From NCBI RefSeq assembly GCF_900168325.1, contig NZ_FVZE01000005.1, positions 124,001 through 188,000 of the forward strand: a stretch of DNA of 64,000 nt, written 5' to 3'. A program made the translations under genes and the position numbers. Within the stretch, counting starts at the first letter, position 1, and every line of letters begins with the position of its first letter. The notes beneath the pieces were generated by a model, which did not search any database, was not told the DNA's origin, and saw nothing but the letters and a program-made list of their open reading frames with translations. This DNA comes from Novosphingobium mathurense (GTDB lineage Bacteria; Pseudomonadota; Alphaproteobacteria; Sphingomonadales; Sphingomonadaceae). Positions 29,093 through 39,615 of the stretch are shown piece by piece.

Positions 29093-30163
29093 ATGCTGTA
29101 TCTTTTCGCAGAATGGTTCCATTTCGAAGGGCTGGCCAACCTCTTTCGCTACCAGTCGTTCCGCTCCGGCGCGGCGCTGATGACGGCTCTCGTCATCGGC
29201 CTGATCATCGGGCCGAAGTTCATCAACATGCTGCGAATCCGCCAGGGCAAGGGGCAGCCGATCCGTGAGGACGGCCCGCAGTCGCACCTCGCCAAGCGCG
29301 GCACGCCCACGATGGGCGGGCTGATGATCCTGATCGCGCTGATCGTGTCGATGCTGCTGTACATGGACATGTCCAACCCCTTCGTCTGGGCCTGTGTGGC
29401 CGTGACGGTGGGCTTCGGCGCCATCGGTTTCATGGACGACTACGACAAGGTCTCGAAGAGCAGCCACAAGGGCGTGCCCGGAAGGGTGCGTCTGGCGATG
29501 GAATTCGTGGTCGCCGGCATTGCCGCCTACATTATCGTCAGCCAGCTCAACACGAACCTCTATGTGCCGTTCCTCACGGGTCGCTACATTCCTCTGGGGC
29601 CGTTCTACTACGTCTTCGCCGCCTTCGTGATCGTCGGCGCAGGCAATGCCGTGAATCTGACGGACGGTCTGGACGGTCTTGCGACGATGCCGGTGATTAT
29701 CGCTGCAGGCACGTTCGCGATCATCTGCTACCTGGCCGGTCGCGTCGACTATGCGACCTACCTTGGCATTCCCCACGTGCCGCGTGCCGGTGAACTGGCG
29801 ATCTTCTGCGCCGGGATCATGGGCGCAGGGTTGGCCTTCCTGTGGTTCAACGCACCTCCCGCGGCTGTCTTCATGGGCGATACCGGCAGCCTTGCGCTGG
29901 GCGGGGCGCTGGGCGCAATCGCCGTTGCCGCGCACCACGAGATCGTGCTTGCCGTCGTCGGCGGCCTGTTCGTCCTCGAAGCGGTTTCGGTTATCATCCA
30001 GGTCTTCTGGTTCAAGCGGACCGGAAGGCGCGTGTTCCGCATGGCACCGATCCACCACCACTTCGAACAGAAGGGCTGGAAGGAATCGACGGTCGTGATC
30101 CGCTTCTGGATCATCTCGATCGTGCTTGCCGTAATCGGCCTGTCCACGCTGAAGCTGCGATAA
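29093..30163 (+). CDS. mraY: Phospho-MurNAc-pentapeptide translocase MraY
   Basis: Polytopic enzyme of 356 residues with about ten transmembrane helices that makes lipid I from UDP-MurNAc-pentapeptide and undecaprenyl phosphate. Signature residues are present: GFMDDYDKV (catalytic aspartates, about 108-116), [13 protein letters not shown] and the C-terminal [10 protein letters not shown]. It lies 16 bases after murF. Confidence 0.97.
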   Translation: MLYLFAEWFHFEGLANLFRYQSFRSGAALMTALVIGLIIGPKFINMLRIRQGKGQPIREDGPQSHLAKRGTPTMGGLMILIALIVSMLLYMDMSNPFVWACVAVTVGFGAIGFMDDYDKVSKSSHKGVPGRVRLAMEFVVAGIAAYIIVSQLNTNLYVPFLTGRYIPLGPFYYVFAAFVIVGAGNAVNLTDGLDGLATMPVIIAAGTFAIICYLAGRVDYATYLGIPHVPRAGELAIFCAGIMGAGLAFLWFNAPPAAVFMGDTGSLALGGALGAIAVAAHHEIVLAVVGGLFVLEAVSVIIQVFWFKRTGRRVFRMAPIHHHFEQKGWKESTVVIRFWIISIVLAVIGLSTLKLR

Positions 30164-30173
30164 GGGGACAGGC

Positions 30174-31508
30174 GTGATCGTCTCCCCCGCCTTTGCCGGT
30201 AAACGATACGCGGTCCTTGGGCTTGCCCGCTCGGGGATGACCGCCGTCGAGACCCTGCTGGCCAGCGGGGCGCACGTGATGGCCTGGGATAACCGAGACG
30301 AGCCCCGGCAGGTGCTGGCCGGCCGCGTCGAGCTGGCCGACCCGGTGACGGCGGATATTTCCGGCTACGACGGCGTGGTCGTCTCGCCCGGTATTCCTCT
30401 CAACCGCCATCCCATCGCCTCGGCCGCGCAGCGTGCCGGGGTTCCGGTCATCGGCGATATCGAGCTTTTCGCGCTGGCTCGGTCCAGCCTGCCTGCCCAT
30501 CGCGTTGTCGGCATCACCGGTACCAACGGCAAGTCGACCACTACCTCACTGGTCCATCACCTGCTGGAAAAGGCCGGTGTGCCCGTGCGCATGGGCGGCA
30601 ACATCGGCGTGCCCATCCTCGGCACCGATCCGCTTCCCGAGGGCGGAGTCTATGTACTGGAGCTTTCCAGCTACCAGATCGACCTGACGCAAAACCTCGA
30701 TTGCGAAGTGGCCGCGCTGCTCAATATCACGCCCGACCACCTCGACCGCTACGACGGCTTTGCGGCCTACGCGGCGTCCAAGGCGCGGCTCTTCACGATG
30801 CAGGGCGCAGGGCATGACGCGATTTTCGGCAGCGGCGATGCGGAAACAGCCGCCATCGCCAGTGCCGAGGCCGACCGGCGCGGCCTCGATCATGTCCGCG
30901 TCGTCGATGGCGCCAAGCTCACGACGCTCCAGAAGAAGTGGCCTTCGCTGCAGGGGCCGCACAACCTGCAGAATGCGGCCGTAGCCGTTGCCATCGTCGA
31001 GGCGCTCGGCATCAAGCCGGAGCAATGGAAGCGCGCCATACGCACCTTTCGCGGACTGCCGCACCGCATGGAGCGCGTCGCCGAGGCCGATGGCGTTTTC
31101 TACATCAATGACAGCAAGGCGACGAACCCGGCTTCGGCGGCTCCGGCGCTGGCCGCGTTCCCGCCCGACCCGGAACCGCGCATCCACTGGATCGTCGGCG
31201 GTCTGCCCAAGGGCGACGACCTTGACGAGTGCGCGCCCTATTTCGGCAACCTCGCAGCGGCCTATACCATCGGCGATGCCGGACCGCGCTTTGCCGAGAT
31301 TCTCGCCCCCCATACGCAGGTCCATCGCAGCGAGATGATGGCCGAGGCGATCCGTGAGGCCATGGCCGCGGCCAAGCCGGGCGACGTGGTGATGCTGTCC
31401 CCGGCCTGCGCCAGTTTCGACCAGTTCCGCGACTATGAGGCGCGCGGCGAAGTCTTCCGCCAGATCGTCGAGGCGCTGCTTGCGCCCGAGGAAGAGGAGG
31501 AAGCCTGA
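30174..31508 (+). CDS. murD: UDP-MurNAc-L-Ala:D-Glu ligase MurD
   Basis: Mur ligase of 444 residues adding D-glutamate to UDP-MurNAc-L-alanine. The N-terminal nucleotide domain includes VLGLARSGMTAVETLL; the ATP loop is GITGTNGKSTTTS (about 111-123). The start is GTG at 30174 with an AAGGGGA ribosome site. It ends in a Glu-rich tail and overlaps ftsW by one base. Confidence 0.97.
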   Translation: MIVSPAFAGKRYAVLGLARSGMTAVETLLASGAHVMAWDNRDEPRQVLAGRVELADPVTADISGYDGVVVSPGIPLNRHPIASAAQRAGVPVIGDIELFALARSSLPAHRVVGITGTNGKSTTTSLVHHLLEKAGVPVRMGGNIGVPILGTDPLPEGGVYVLELSSYQIDLTQNLDCEVAALLNITPDHLDRYDGFAAYAASKARLFTMQGAGHDAIFGSGDAETAAIASAEADRRGLDHVRVVDGAKLTTLQKKWPSLQGPHNLQNAAVAVAIVEALGIKPEQWKRAIRTFRGLPHRMERVAEADGVFYINDSKATNPASAAPALAAFPPDPEPRIHWIVGGLPKGDDLDECAPYFGNLAAAYTIGDAGPRFAEILAPHTQVHRSEMMAEAIREAMAAAKPGDVVMLSPACASFDQFRDYEARGEVFRQIVEALLAPEEEEEA

Positions 31509-32704
31509 TGGCGACCGCAGCTCCGGGCTCCAATTCGCGCGCCGCCCGCTACAACCGCAATCGCCGCAGCGAACTGGCGATCTGGTGGCAGGAAATCGAC
31601 CGCGCGGTGCTGGCCATCGTGCTGATCCTCATGGGCATCGGCGCGGTCGCTGTGGCCGCAGGCTCGCCGGCCAGCGCCAAGCGGCTGTCAACGGCGCATG
31701 AGCGCCTGCCGGAACTGCACTTCTTCTACCTGCACATGCGCTGGCAGTTGATCGGCCTCGCCGCGATGTTCTGGGCCTCGACCCGGACCAAGGACAGCGC
31801 CCGACGCATCGGCATCCTGATGGCGGGGGCCATGCTGTTCCTGCTGGTGCTGGTGCCTTTCGTCGGTTCCGAAGTGAACGGGGCGCGGCGCTGGATCCGT
31901 CTCGGTGTCTCGATCCAGCCGTCCGAGTTCCTCAAGTGCGGCTACCCGATCCTGCTGGCCTGGATCCTTTCGTGGCGCGCGCGCGATCCGAACATTCCCG
32001 TCGTCGGAATCTGTTTCGCGGTCATGGCGCTGCTCGGCGCACTGCTCATGGCCCAGCCGGACTTCGGTTCGACCATGCTGTTCGGCGGCACCTTTTTCGT
32101 GCTGATCCTGCTTTCGGGCATTCCGCTCAAGCGCATCGGTATCTTCGCGGGGGCCGGCCTGGTGGGCATCGTCCTGATGTACTTCACCTATGAGAACGGC
32201 CGGAACCGTATCGACAACTTCCTGTTCGGCGGCACCGCCTTCGACCAGGTCGACCTTGCCGAACGTACCCTGCTGAACGGGGGCTGGTCCGGGCTGGGCT
32301 TCTGGATGGGCACGCGCAAGTTCGCGCTGCCCGAAGCGCATACCGACTACATCTTTTCCGTCATCGGCGAGGAATTCGGACTGATCGCGTGCATCGTGAT
32401 CGTCCTGCTTTATATTGCCGTGCTGACCCGCATCCTGCTGCGCCTCGTCGACGAGGAAGACCTCTTCACCGTGCTGGCCGCCTCGGGCCTTGCCGCCCAG
32501 TTCGGTGGACAGGCCTTCATCAACATCCTCGTCAATCTGCAGCTTTTCCCGTCCAAGGGCATGACCCTGCCGCTGATCAGCTACGGTGGTTCGTCCACCG
32601 TCGCCGTCTGCCTGGCGATGGGGCTGCTACTGGCGATTACCCGGCGAAATCCGTACATCAAGCGCGAACGCTTTTCGCTTCGCGCCATCGGAGACAATTC
32701 ATGA
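31508..32704 (+). CDS. ftsW: Septal peptidoglycan polymerase FtsW
   Basis: SEDS-family glycosyltransferase of 398 residues with about ten transmembrane helices that polymerises septal glycan from lipid II with FtsI. Motifs seen are ARRWIRLGVSIQPSEFLK (about 122-139), GEEFGLIACI and PLISYGGSS (about 356-364). The cytoplasmic N-terminus is basic. It overlaps murD by one base and murG by four. Confidence 0.96.
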   Translation: MATAAPGSNSRAARYNRNRRSELAIWWQEIDRAVLAIVLILMGIGAVAVAAGSPASAKRLSTAHERLPELHFFYLHMRWQLIGLAAMFWASTRTKDSARRIGILMAGAMLFLLVLVPFVGSEVNGARRWIRLGVSIQPSEFLKCGYPILLAWILSWRARDPNIPVVGICFAVMALLGALLMAQPDFGSTMLFGGTFFVLILLSGIPLKRIGIFAGAGLVGIVLMYFTYENGRNRIDNFLFGGTAFDQVDLAERTLLNGGWSGLGFWMGTRKFALPEAHTDYIFSVIGEEFGLIACIVIVLLYIAVLTRILLRLVDEEDLFTVLAASGLAAQFGGQAFINILVNLQLFPSKGMTLPLISYGGSSTVAVCLAMGLLLAITRRNPYIKRERFSLRAIGDNS

Positions 32705-33885
32705 GTCAGGTCAGCCGCCACTACGTTCTCGCCGCGGGCGGGACGGGCGGACACCTCATTCCCGCTTTCGCGCTTGCCGCCGAGCTCGACCGGCGCGGGC
32801 ACCACGTTGCGCTCATCACCGACGAGCGCGGTGCGGCGATTCCCGGAAAGCCGGATTTCCTGCCTGCGCACGTGCTGCCGCCCGGCCGCATTGCCGGCAA
32901 GAACCCGGTCAACTGGCTCAAGGGCGCGCGCGGCATTCTCGATGGCCGCCAGATGGCGCTGCGCCTGTTCGACAGCTTCGAGCCTTCGGCCGTCGTCGGC
33001 TTCGGCGGCTATCCGGCCATGCCGACGCTGCTGGCCGCCACGGCTGCCAGGATCCCGACCGTGCTGCATGAACAGAACGCCGTGCTGGGCCGCGTGAACC
33101 GCTACTTCGCGGGCAAGGTCGATGCCATCGCCACGTCCTGCGAGGAAGTCGACCGTCTCGATCCCAGGCATGCAGGCAAGGTGACGCTCGTCGGCAATCC
33201 GGTGCGCAGCGAAGTGCTCACGCTTCGCGACGAGCCGTTCCCGGATTTCACCGAGGACAGCCTGTTCCGCATTCTCGTGACCGGCGGCAGCCAGGGCGCG
33301 CGCGTGCTTTCGCAGGTCGTGCCGGATGGCCTGGCCATGTTGCCGCCCGCTCTGCGCTCGCGCCTGCAGGTCATCCAGCAGTGCCGCCCCGAGGATATCG
33401 AGGCCGTGCGCGAACGCTATGCCAGCCACGGCATCCCCGCCGAACTGGCGACCTATTTCGAGGACATGGACCAGCGTCTGGCCTCTGCCCACCTGTTCAT
33501 CGGACGGGCAGGAGCTTCGACCATCGCCGAGCTGACCGCGGTCGGCCGTCCCGCCATTCTCATCCCGTTGCCGATCGCGACCGACGACCATCAGGCCGCC
33601 AACACGCGTGAGATCGTCGCTGCGGGCGGGGCCCGCTCGATCCGGCAGGAAGGCTTCACCGGCGCCACGCTCGCCAAGCAGATACAGGCCATGGCCCAGC
33701 ATCCCGAGACTCTTGCCAATGCCGCCCATGCGGCCTGGAACTGCGGCTATCCCAATGCCGCGCGCGATCTGGCCGATCTGGTCGAAAGCTTCGGCGCAGC
33801 CCCGATCATGGACGTGATCCGCATGGACAGGAAGGCAACCCCTGCCAACGGCAACGAGGCACTGGCCCGGGAGCCTGCGCTGTGA
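32701..33885 (+). CDS. murG: UDP-GlcNAc transferase MurG (lipid II synthesis)
   Basis: Glycosyltransferase of 394 residues (GT28) that adds GlcNAc to lipid I at the inner face of the membrane. The N-terminal glycine loop [16 protein letters not shown] (about 11-26), [24 protein letters not shown] and the C-terminal [15 protein letters not shown] are typical. About 30 residues extend beyond the usual end. The ATG at 32701 overlaps the ftsW stop. Confidence 0.97.
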   Translation: MSQVSRHYVLAAGGTGGHLIPAFALAAELDRRGHHVALITDERGAAIPGKPDFLPAHVLPPGRIAGKNPVNWLKGARGILDGRQMALRLFDSFEPSAVVGFGGYPAMPTLLAATAARIPTVLHEQNAVLGRVNRYFAGKVDAIATSCEEVDRLDPRHAGKVTLVGNPVRSEVLTLRDEPFPDFTEDSLFRILVTGGSQGARVLSQVVPDGLAMLPPALRSRLQVIQQCRPEDIEAVRERYASHGIPAELATYFEDMDQRLASAHLFIGRAGASTIAELTAVGRPAILIPLPIATDDHQAANTREIVAAGGARSIRQEGFTGATLAKQIQAMAQHPETLANAAHAAWNCGYPNAARDLADLVESFGAAPIMDVIRMDRKATPANGNEALAREPAL

Positions 33886-35291
33886 AGGGCGTCGGCACGG
33901 ATATCGGCACGATTCACTTCGTGGGCATCGGCGGCATCGGCATGTCCGGCATTGCCGAAGTCATGCACAACCTGGGCTATTCGGTGCAGGGCTCCGACAT
34001 TGCCGAGGGCTACGTAATCGACGGCCTGCGCAAGCGCGGGATCAAGGTGATGATCGGCCATGCCGGTGAGAACGTCGCCGGGGCCGCAGTCGTCGTCACG
34101 TCCACGGCGGTGAAGCGCGATAATCCCGAAGTGGTCTATGCGCTCGAACACCGCATCCCCGTGGTGCGCCGCGCCGAGATGCTGGCCGAGCTGATGCGGC
34201 TGAAGAACACTGTCGCCGTGGCCGGCACCCACGGCAAGACGACGACGACCTCGATGGTCGCGGCCCTGCTCGACGCGGGCGGCATCGACCCTACCGTGAT
34301 CAACGGCGGCATCATCAATTCCTACGGTTCGAACGCCCGTCTCGGCGCGTCGGACTGGATGGTGGTGGAAGCCGACGAAAGCGACGGCTCGTTCCTGCGT
34401 CTCGACGGCACGCTCGCCGTTGTCACCAACATCGATCCCGAACACCTCGACCATTACGGATCTTTCGAGCGTGTGAAGGAAGCCTTCGTCGAGTTCATCG
34501 AGAACGTACCGTTCTACGGCGCGGCGCTGCTGTGCATCGATCATCCCGAAGTGCAGGGCGTGATCTCCAAGGTCCGCGACCGCCGCGTGGTGACCTATGG
34601 CTTCTCCGCGCAGGCCGACATCCGCGGCGAGAACGTGATGCCGATCCCGGGCGGCAACCGCTTCGACGTAGCCCTGCGCCAGCGCGACGGTTCGTTCCGC
34701 CGGATCGCGGGGATCGAACTGCCGATGCCCGGTCGCCACAACGTCCAGAACGCGCTGGCGGCCGTCGGCGTGGCTGTCGAGATGGGCTGCTCGGATGAGT
34801 GCATCAAGGGCGGCTTCGCCAAGTTCGGCGGGGTAAAGCGCCGCTTCACCAAGGTCGGCGAAGTCGACGGGGTGGCGATCATCGACGATTACGGCCATCA
34901 TCCGGTTGAGATCCGCGCTGTCCTTGCCGCCGCACGCGAGGGCGTGAAGGGCCGGGTCATCGCCGTCGTCCAGCCGCACCGCTTCACGCGCCTGCGCGAT
35001 CACATGGACGAGTTCCAGACCGCCTTCAACGATGCCGATGTGGTCTATGCCAGCCCGGTCTATGCTGCCGGCGAGCAGCCGATCGAGGGCGTCGACAGCG
35101 CCGCCATGGTGGAGGGCATGAAGTCGCGCGGACACCGTTCCGCGCAGGTCATCGCAGGCCCGGGCGAACTGGCCGACGCGCTGGCAGCCACGGCGCAACC
35201 CGGGGACATGGTCGTGTGTCTGGGCGCCGGCGACATCACCAAGTGGGCCGCGGGCCTGGCCGACGAGATCCGATCGCGGAGGACGGCGTGA
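33882..35291 (+). CDS. murC: UDP-MurNAc:L-alanine ligase MurC
   Basis: Mur ligase of 469 residues that starts the peptide stem by adding L-alanine. [16 protein letters not shown] (about 9-24) and the ATP loop [13 protein letters not shown] (about 112-124) are present. The start is GTG at 33882, inside the murG stop (GTGA overlap), and its own stop overlaps a small orphan gene in the same way. Confidence 0.97.
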   Translation: MKGVGTDIGTIHFVGIGGIGMSGIAEVMHNLGYSVQGSDIAEGYVIDGLRKRGIKVMIGHAGENVAGAAVVVTSTAVKRDNPEVVYALEHRIPVVRRAEMLAELMRLKNTVAVAGTHGKTTTTSMVAALLDAGGIDPTVINGGIINSYGSNARLGASDWMVVEADESDGSFLRLDGTLAVVTNIDPEHLDHYGSFERVKEAFVEFIENVPFYGAALLCIDHPEVQGVISKVRDRRVVTYGFSAQADIRGENVMPIPGGNRFDVALRQRDGSFRRIAGIELPMPGRHNVQNALAAVGVAVEMGCSDECIKGGFAKFGGVKRRFTKVGEVDGVAIIDDYGHHPVEIRAVLAAAREGVKGRVIAVVQPHRFTRLRDHMDEFQTAFNDADVVYASPVYAAGEQPIEGVDSAAMVEGMKSRGHRSAQVIAGPGELADALAATAQPGDMVVCLGAGDITKWAAGLADEIRSRRTA

Positions 35292-35512
35292 ACCTGTTCA
35301 ACCCTCTCGATTGGCTGGAGCTGGTTTCAGAATCCCATCGCCACCACATCGAAGCCTTGCAGAAGTACGTCGAGGCCAGTCAGGCCTCGATCGACCCTGC
35401 CCGCAAGGAAGAGGCCGGGGAATTGCTCGGCCAAGCCAACGAGAAGGCGCGCGAGGCGGCTGAGGGACTGGCGCGCGCGCAGTGGGCGTGGCTCGGGATG
35501 TGGCGGTTCTGA
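35288..35512 (+). CDS. Small orphan protein between murC and murB
   Basis: Protein of 74 residues, not recognised. It begins with GTG at 35288, overlapping the murC stop by 4 bases, and its TGA overlaps the murB ATG by one base, which is the spacing of the real genes around it. The sequence has an aromatic N-terminus (FNPLDWLEL) followed by a charged helix rich in Ala, Glu and Gln, ending [11 protein letters not shown]. No membrane helix was seen. A division or wall role is suggested only by position. Confidence 0.7.
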   Translation: MNLFNPLDWLELVSESHRHHIEALQKYVEASQASIDPARKEEAGELLGQANEKAREAAEGLARAQWAWLGMWRF

Positions 35513-36438
35513 TGGAAGCCCTGTTTCCTTCCGTTTCCGGCAAGCTGACTGCCAATGCGCCGCTGGCCCCGCTCGTCTGGTTCAAGTCGGGCGGCGCGGC
35601 CGAGTGGCTGTTCGAGCCCAAGGACATCGACGACCTGCAGGCTTTCCTGCGCGATCTCGATCCCGCGGTGCCGGTCATGGCGCTGGGTCTGGGTTCGAAC
35701 ATGATCGTGCGCGACGGCGGCGTGCGCGGCGTTGTCGTGCGGCTGGGCAAGCCTTTCGCCAAGGTCGCGCGGGTCGATGAGGTGACACTGGATTGCGGAG
35801 GCGGGGCCTCGGGCATTCTCGTTTCCTCCACTGCGCGCGACAACGGGATTTCCGGCGTCGAATTCCTGCGCTCGATCCCCGGCACGGTCGGCGGCTTCGT
35901 GCGCATGAACGGCGGCGCCTATGGCGGGGAGGTCAAGGACATCCTTGTCGATTGCGACGTCGTCCTGCGTTCGGGTGAACTGGTGACGCTGGGCAATGCC
36001 GATCTCGGCTATACCTATCGCCATTCGGAACTGCCCGAAGGCGCCATCGTCGTGGCCGCGCGCTTCAGGGGGCAGCCCGGCGAACCGGCAGCGATCCAGG
36101 CGGAAATGGACCGGATATCGGCCAGCCGCGAGGCCAGCCAGCCGCTGCGCTCCAAGACCGGGGGGTCCACCTTCAAGAACCCCGAAGGGCACAAGGCCTG
36201 GCAGCTGGTCGACCGGGCGGGTTGCCGCGGGCTTCAGATCGGCGGCGCGCAGGTCAGTGAGAAACACACCAATTTCCTGATCAACACCGGCGGCGCAACA
36301 AGCGCCGACATCGAGGCGCTGGGCGAGGAAGTGCGCCGCAGGGTCAGGGAAAGCTCGGGCGTCGAGCTCGAATGGGAAATCCAGCGCGTCGGCACGCCGG
36401 CCGATGCGTCCAACACACAGCAAGCAGGTACACAGTGA
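35512..36438 (+). CDS. murB: UDP-N-acetylenolpyruvoylglucosamine reductase MurB
   Basis: FAD enzyme of 308 residues that reduces UDP-GlcNAc-enolpyruvate to UDP-MurNAc with NADPH. FAD-binding pieces ALGLGSNMIVRDGG (about 59-72) and FLRSIPGTVGG are present; the catalytic serine lies in KTGGSTFKNP (about 217-226). The type fits the short (type II) MurB group. The ATG at 35512 overlaps the stop of the 74-residue gene. Confidence 0.96.
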   Translation: MEALFPSVSGKLTANAPLAPLVWFKSGGAAEWLFEPKDIDDLQAFLRDLDPAVPVMALGLGSNMIVRDGGVRGVVVRLGKPFAKVARVDEVTLDCGGGASGILVSSTARDNGISGVEFLRSIPGTVGGFVRMNGGAYGGEVKDILVDCDVVLRSGELVTLGNADLGYTYRHSELPEGAIVVAARFRGQPGEPAAIQAEMDRISASREASQPLRSKTGGSTFKNPEGHKAWQLVDRAGCRGLQIGGAQVSEKHTNFLINTGGATSADIEALGEEVRRRVRESSGVELEWEIQRVGTPADASNTQQAGTQ

Positions 36439-37406
36439 GCCTTCCCAAACTTCATGTCGCGGTCCTGATGGGCGGTTGGTCTCATGAGCGGTCCGTTTCG
36501 CTGATGAGCGGCGAAGGCGTGGCCAGGGCGCTGGAGTCCAAGGGCCACAAGGTCACCCGCATCGACATGGACCGCGATGTCGCGCTGCGTCTGTCCGAAG
36601 CCAGGCCCGATGTCGTGTTCAATGCGCTCCATGGCGCGCCCGGCGAGGACGGCACGGTCCAGGGGATGATGGACCTGATGGGGCTTACCTATACCCATTC
36701 CGGCCTTGCCACCTCGGTCATCGCCATCGACAAGGAACTGACCAAGCAGGCGCTCGTGCCGCATGGCGTTCCGATGCCGGGTGGCCGCATCGTTGCCTCC
36801 AAGGAGCTGTATGAGCGCGATCCGCTGCCGCGGCCCTACGTGCTCAAGCCCGTTAACGAAGGTTCGTCGGTCGGCGTCGCCATCGTCACCGACGAGAGCA
36901 ATTACGGCAATCCGATCCGGCGCGACGCGAAGGGGCCGTGGCAAGAATTCGACAACCTGCTGGCCGAGCCCTACATCCGCGGTCGCGAACTGACGACGGC
37001 GGTGATCGGCGACCGCGCCCTGCTGGTGACCGAACTGAAGCCGAAGTCGGGCTTCTACGATTTCGATTCCAAGTACACCGACGGTCTGACCGAGCACGTC
37101 TGCCCGGCCGAAATCCCCGACGAAATCGCACAGGCGTGCAAGGACCTTGCCCTGCGCGCGCATCGACTGCTCGGTTGCAAGGGCACCAGCCGATCGGACT
37201 TCCGCTGGGACGATACACAGGGCGTCGAAGGCCTGTTCCTGCTGGAAACCAACACCCAGCCGGGCATGACGCCGCTCAGCCTCGTACCCGAGCAGGCGCG
37301 GGCCTGCGGCATGGAATATGCCGACCTCGTCGAGGCGATTATCGCCGAGGCGCTGGAGGATGCGCGGGCGAAGCAAGCTGCGGGGGCAGTGAAGGGGGCT
37401 GAATGA
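36435..37406 (+). CDS. ddl: D-alanine--D-alanine ligase
   Basis: ATP-grasp ligase of 323 residues making the D-Ala-D-Ala added by MurF. The N-terminal VLMGGWSHERSVSLMSG (about 10-26), the VLKPVNEGSSVGV ATP loop and LLETNTQPGMT near the C-terminus are typical. The start is GTG at 36435, in a GTGA overlap with murB. An upstream ATG at 36372 would lie inside murB and was not used. Confidence 0.96.
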   Translation: MSLPKLHVAVLMGGWSHERSVSLMSGEGVARALESKGHKVTRIDMDRDVALRLSEARPDVVFNALHGAPGEDGTVQGMMDLMGLTYTHSGLATSVIAIDKELTKQALVPHGVPMPGGRIVASKELYERDPLPRPYVLKPVNEGSSVGVAIVTDESNYGNPIRRDAKGPWQEFDNLLAEPYIRGRELTTAVIGDRALLVTELKPKSGFYDFDSKYTDGLTEHVCPAEIPDEIAQACKDLALRAHRLLGCKGTSRSDFRWDDTQGVEGLFLLETNTQPGMTPLSLVPEQARACGMEYADLVEAIIAEALEDARAKQAAGAVKGAE

Positions 37407-38335
37407 GCCAGACGATCCGGCGCAAGTCGAAGAGCGCAAGGAAGTCCGCCGCAAGGCAGGGCACCAAGGCCAAGGTCCGGCAGGCCCGGGCGACGACCGG
37501 CTCTGCGATGGACATCGTGATGAGCTGGCTGCCGTTCTCGGAAGACCAGCTCCACCGCATCTTCCTCTTCGCGATCCTTGCCGGGGCGGGCGTGCTGGCG
37601 TGGCTGGCTGCCAGTGCCGCGGGTCTTCCGTTGATGGTTGGTGACCAGATGGCCCAGATCGCCGCGCATTCAGGCTTCGAGGTCAAGACCGTGGTCGTGC
37701 GCGGGGCCCAGAACATCAACAAGCTCAAGGTCTATGAAAAGGCTCTGGCCGAACGGAACCGGGCGATGCCCGACGTCGATCTCGAAGGGCTGCGCAGCGA
37801 GCTGCTCGAGCTTTCGTGGATCAAGGACGCGCGCGTCTCGCGACAGTTGCCCGATACGCTGGTGATCGACATCGTCGAGCGCGAGCCGCATGCGGTGCTG
37901 CGCAAGGCGGACCGCTTCGTCCTGATCGACGAATCCGGCCACGAACTGGAGGCAATCAGCCGCAAGGATGCGCAGGGTCGGCTTATCGTTTCGGGCTTCG
38001 GTGCCGGACAGCAGGTGACCCAGCTTGCACATCTTCTCGAGGCCGCGCCTGCGCTCAAGCCGCGCGTGCGCGAGGCGGAGTGGATCGGCAATCGCCGCTG
38101 GAACCTGACGTTCAAGACCGGGCAGGTGCTCGCGCTACCCGAGGGTGAAAAGCCTTCGGCCAATGCGCTGGTCACGTTCGCCCGGCTCGATGGGACCAAC
38201 CGCCTGCTGGGTGGCAAGGTCGCCGCATTCGACATGCGGGCACGCGATCGCATTTACCTGCGCGTGCCCGACGAGGAAGGCAGGGAACTCGCGCTCAAGG
38301 CGGGCGCGGTTCCGCACAGTGTGGAGGCAGACTGA
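37403..38335 (+). CDS. ftsQ: Cell division protein FtsQ
   Basis: Bitopic divisome protein of 310 residues linking cytoplasmic and periplasmic division factors. A very basic cytoplasmic N-terminus (about 1-35) precedes one transmembrane helix (about 52-72). A POTRA domain follows (KTVVVRGAQNINKLKVYEKAL region, about 93-165), then the FtsQ domain. It overlaps ddl by 4 bases and ftsA by one. Confidence 0.95.
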   Translation: MSQTIRRKSKSARKSAARQGTKAKVRQARATTGSAMDIVMSWLPFSEDQLHRIFLFAILAGAGVLAWLAASAAGLPLMVGDQMAQIAAHSGFEVKTVVVRGAQNINKLKVYEKALAERNRAMPDVDLEGLRSELLELSWIKDARVSRQLPDTLVIDIVEREPHAVLRKADRFVLIDESGHELEAISRKDAQGRLIVSGFGAGQQVTQLAHLLEAAPALKPRVREAEWIGNRRWNLTFKTGQVLALPEGEKPSANALVTFARLDGTNRLLGGKVAAFDMRARDRIYLRVPDEEGRELALKAGAVPHSVEAD

Positions 38336-39615
38336 TGGCAGGCCCGCGCATCACCCGCGTCTTCGGCGCGGTCAATATCGGTTCCTTCCGCATTTCCGCG
38401 ATCGTCGCAGGCATTTCGGAAACCGGAGACATGATCGTCCTGGGCTCAGGCCATCGCGCCAGCCAGGGCATCAAGCGCGGCTACGTCACGGACATGACCG
38501 CGGCGACTTATGCCGTGCGTGATGCCATCGACCGCGCCGAGCGCATGGCCAACACTTCGGTCCAGAAAGTCTGGATCGGCTGCTCGGGGGCCGGGCTCGC
38601 CAGCCGGATCGACCAGTTCGACGCCGAAATCGGCGGTCGCCGGATCGAGCAGGAGGATATCGACCAGCTGCTCGTCAGTGCGCGCGACGTGATCCAGCCC
38701 GACGGGCGCATGGTCCTGCACGCGCAGCCGGCGCAGTACCGGCTCGATGGCGCACACGGTGTCACCGATCCCAAAGGCCTCCATGCCGAGCGCCTAGGTG
38801 TCGACATTCACGTCATGCTGGCCGACGGTGCGCCGATCCGCAACCTCACCGAGGCGGTGCAGAGTGCGCACCTCGAGGTCGAGGCGGTCGTCGGTTCGCC
38901 GATTGCGGCAGGGCAGGCCTGCCTCTCGCCCGAAGAGCGCGATCTGGGCGTCGCGCTCGTCGAATTCGGGGCGGAAGTCACCAATGTCGCGATCTATTCG
39001 GGCGGGATGCTGACCGACATGATCCCGATCCCGATGGGTTCGGCCGATATCACCGATGCGATAGCCTCCGCCTTCGGTATCCGCCGCTTCCAGGCGGAGC
39101 GCCTGAAGTGCGTTAACGGCTCGGCCATCGCCAGCCCGACCGACCATCGCGAGATGATTCCGGTCAATGCCCCGGGCGAGGAGGGCGTCGGGCCCATCGC
39201 CCGCCATGCCGACGAGAAGAACCGCATACCGCGTGCCGAACTGATCGGCGTGATTACCGGTCAGCTCGGCGCGTTGATGGAGGAAGTCAGCAAGGCGTTG
39301 AAAGCCATGCGCTTCAGCGGTCAGCGCGGCCAGCAGGTGGTTTTCACCGGCGGCGGCGCGGAGCTGGTCGGCCTTGCCGATTTCGCGCAGGCCGCGCTCG
39401 GCAAGCCGGTGCGTATCGGCCGTGTCCCGCAGCTTGCCGGGTTGGCCGAAGCCCATGTAAAGCCCGGGTTTTCAACCTTGGCCGGTCTTGTGTTATACGC
39501 CGCCGACGACCCGGTGGACATCCGCAGTCTCGGAAAGAGCCACCAGAAGACCGTCAAGTACAGTGGGCTTGGTGTGGTCGGTCGCGTCGTCAGTGCCTTG
39601 AAGGAATATTTCTGA
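38335..39615 (+). CDS. ftsA: Cell division protein FtsA
   Basis: Actin-like protein of 426 residues that anchors FtsZ to the membrane and recruits the late divisome. It has the SHS2/1C insertion region, the nucleotide loop FTGGGAELVGL (about 338-348) and a C-terminal amphipathic helix (VVGRVVSALKEYF) for membrane attachment. ATG 38335 overlaps the ftsQ stop (TGATG). The chain of overlapping genes ends here. Confidence 0.97.
   Translation: MAGPRITRVFGAVNIGSFRISAIVAGISETGDMIVLGSGHRASQGIKRGYVTDMTAATYAVRDAIDRAERMANTSVQKVWIGCSGAGLASRIDQFDAEIGGRRIEQEDIDQLLVSARDVIQPDGRMVLHAQPAQYRLDGAHGVTDPKGLHAERLGVDIHVMLADGAPIRNLTEAVQSAHLEVEAVVGSPIAAGQACLSPEERDLGVALVEFGAEVTNVAIYSGGMLTDMIPIPMGSADITDAIASAFGIRRFQAERLKCVNGSAIASPTDHREMIPVNAPGEEGVGPIARHADEKNRIPRAELIGVITGQLGALMEEVSKALKAMRFSGQRGQQVVFTGGGAELVGLADFAQAALGKPVRIGRVPQLAGLAEAHVKPGFSTLAGLVLYAADDPVDIRSLGKSHQKTVKYSGLGVVGRVVSALKEYF

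Noticed and set aside
27007..29139. Minus-strand open frame of 710 codons opposite murE/murF
   Set aside because: Shadow of the Mur ligase genes; no ribosome site or recognisable domain.
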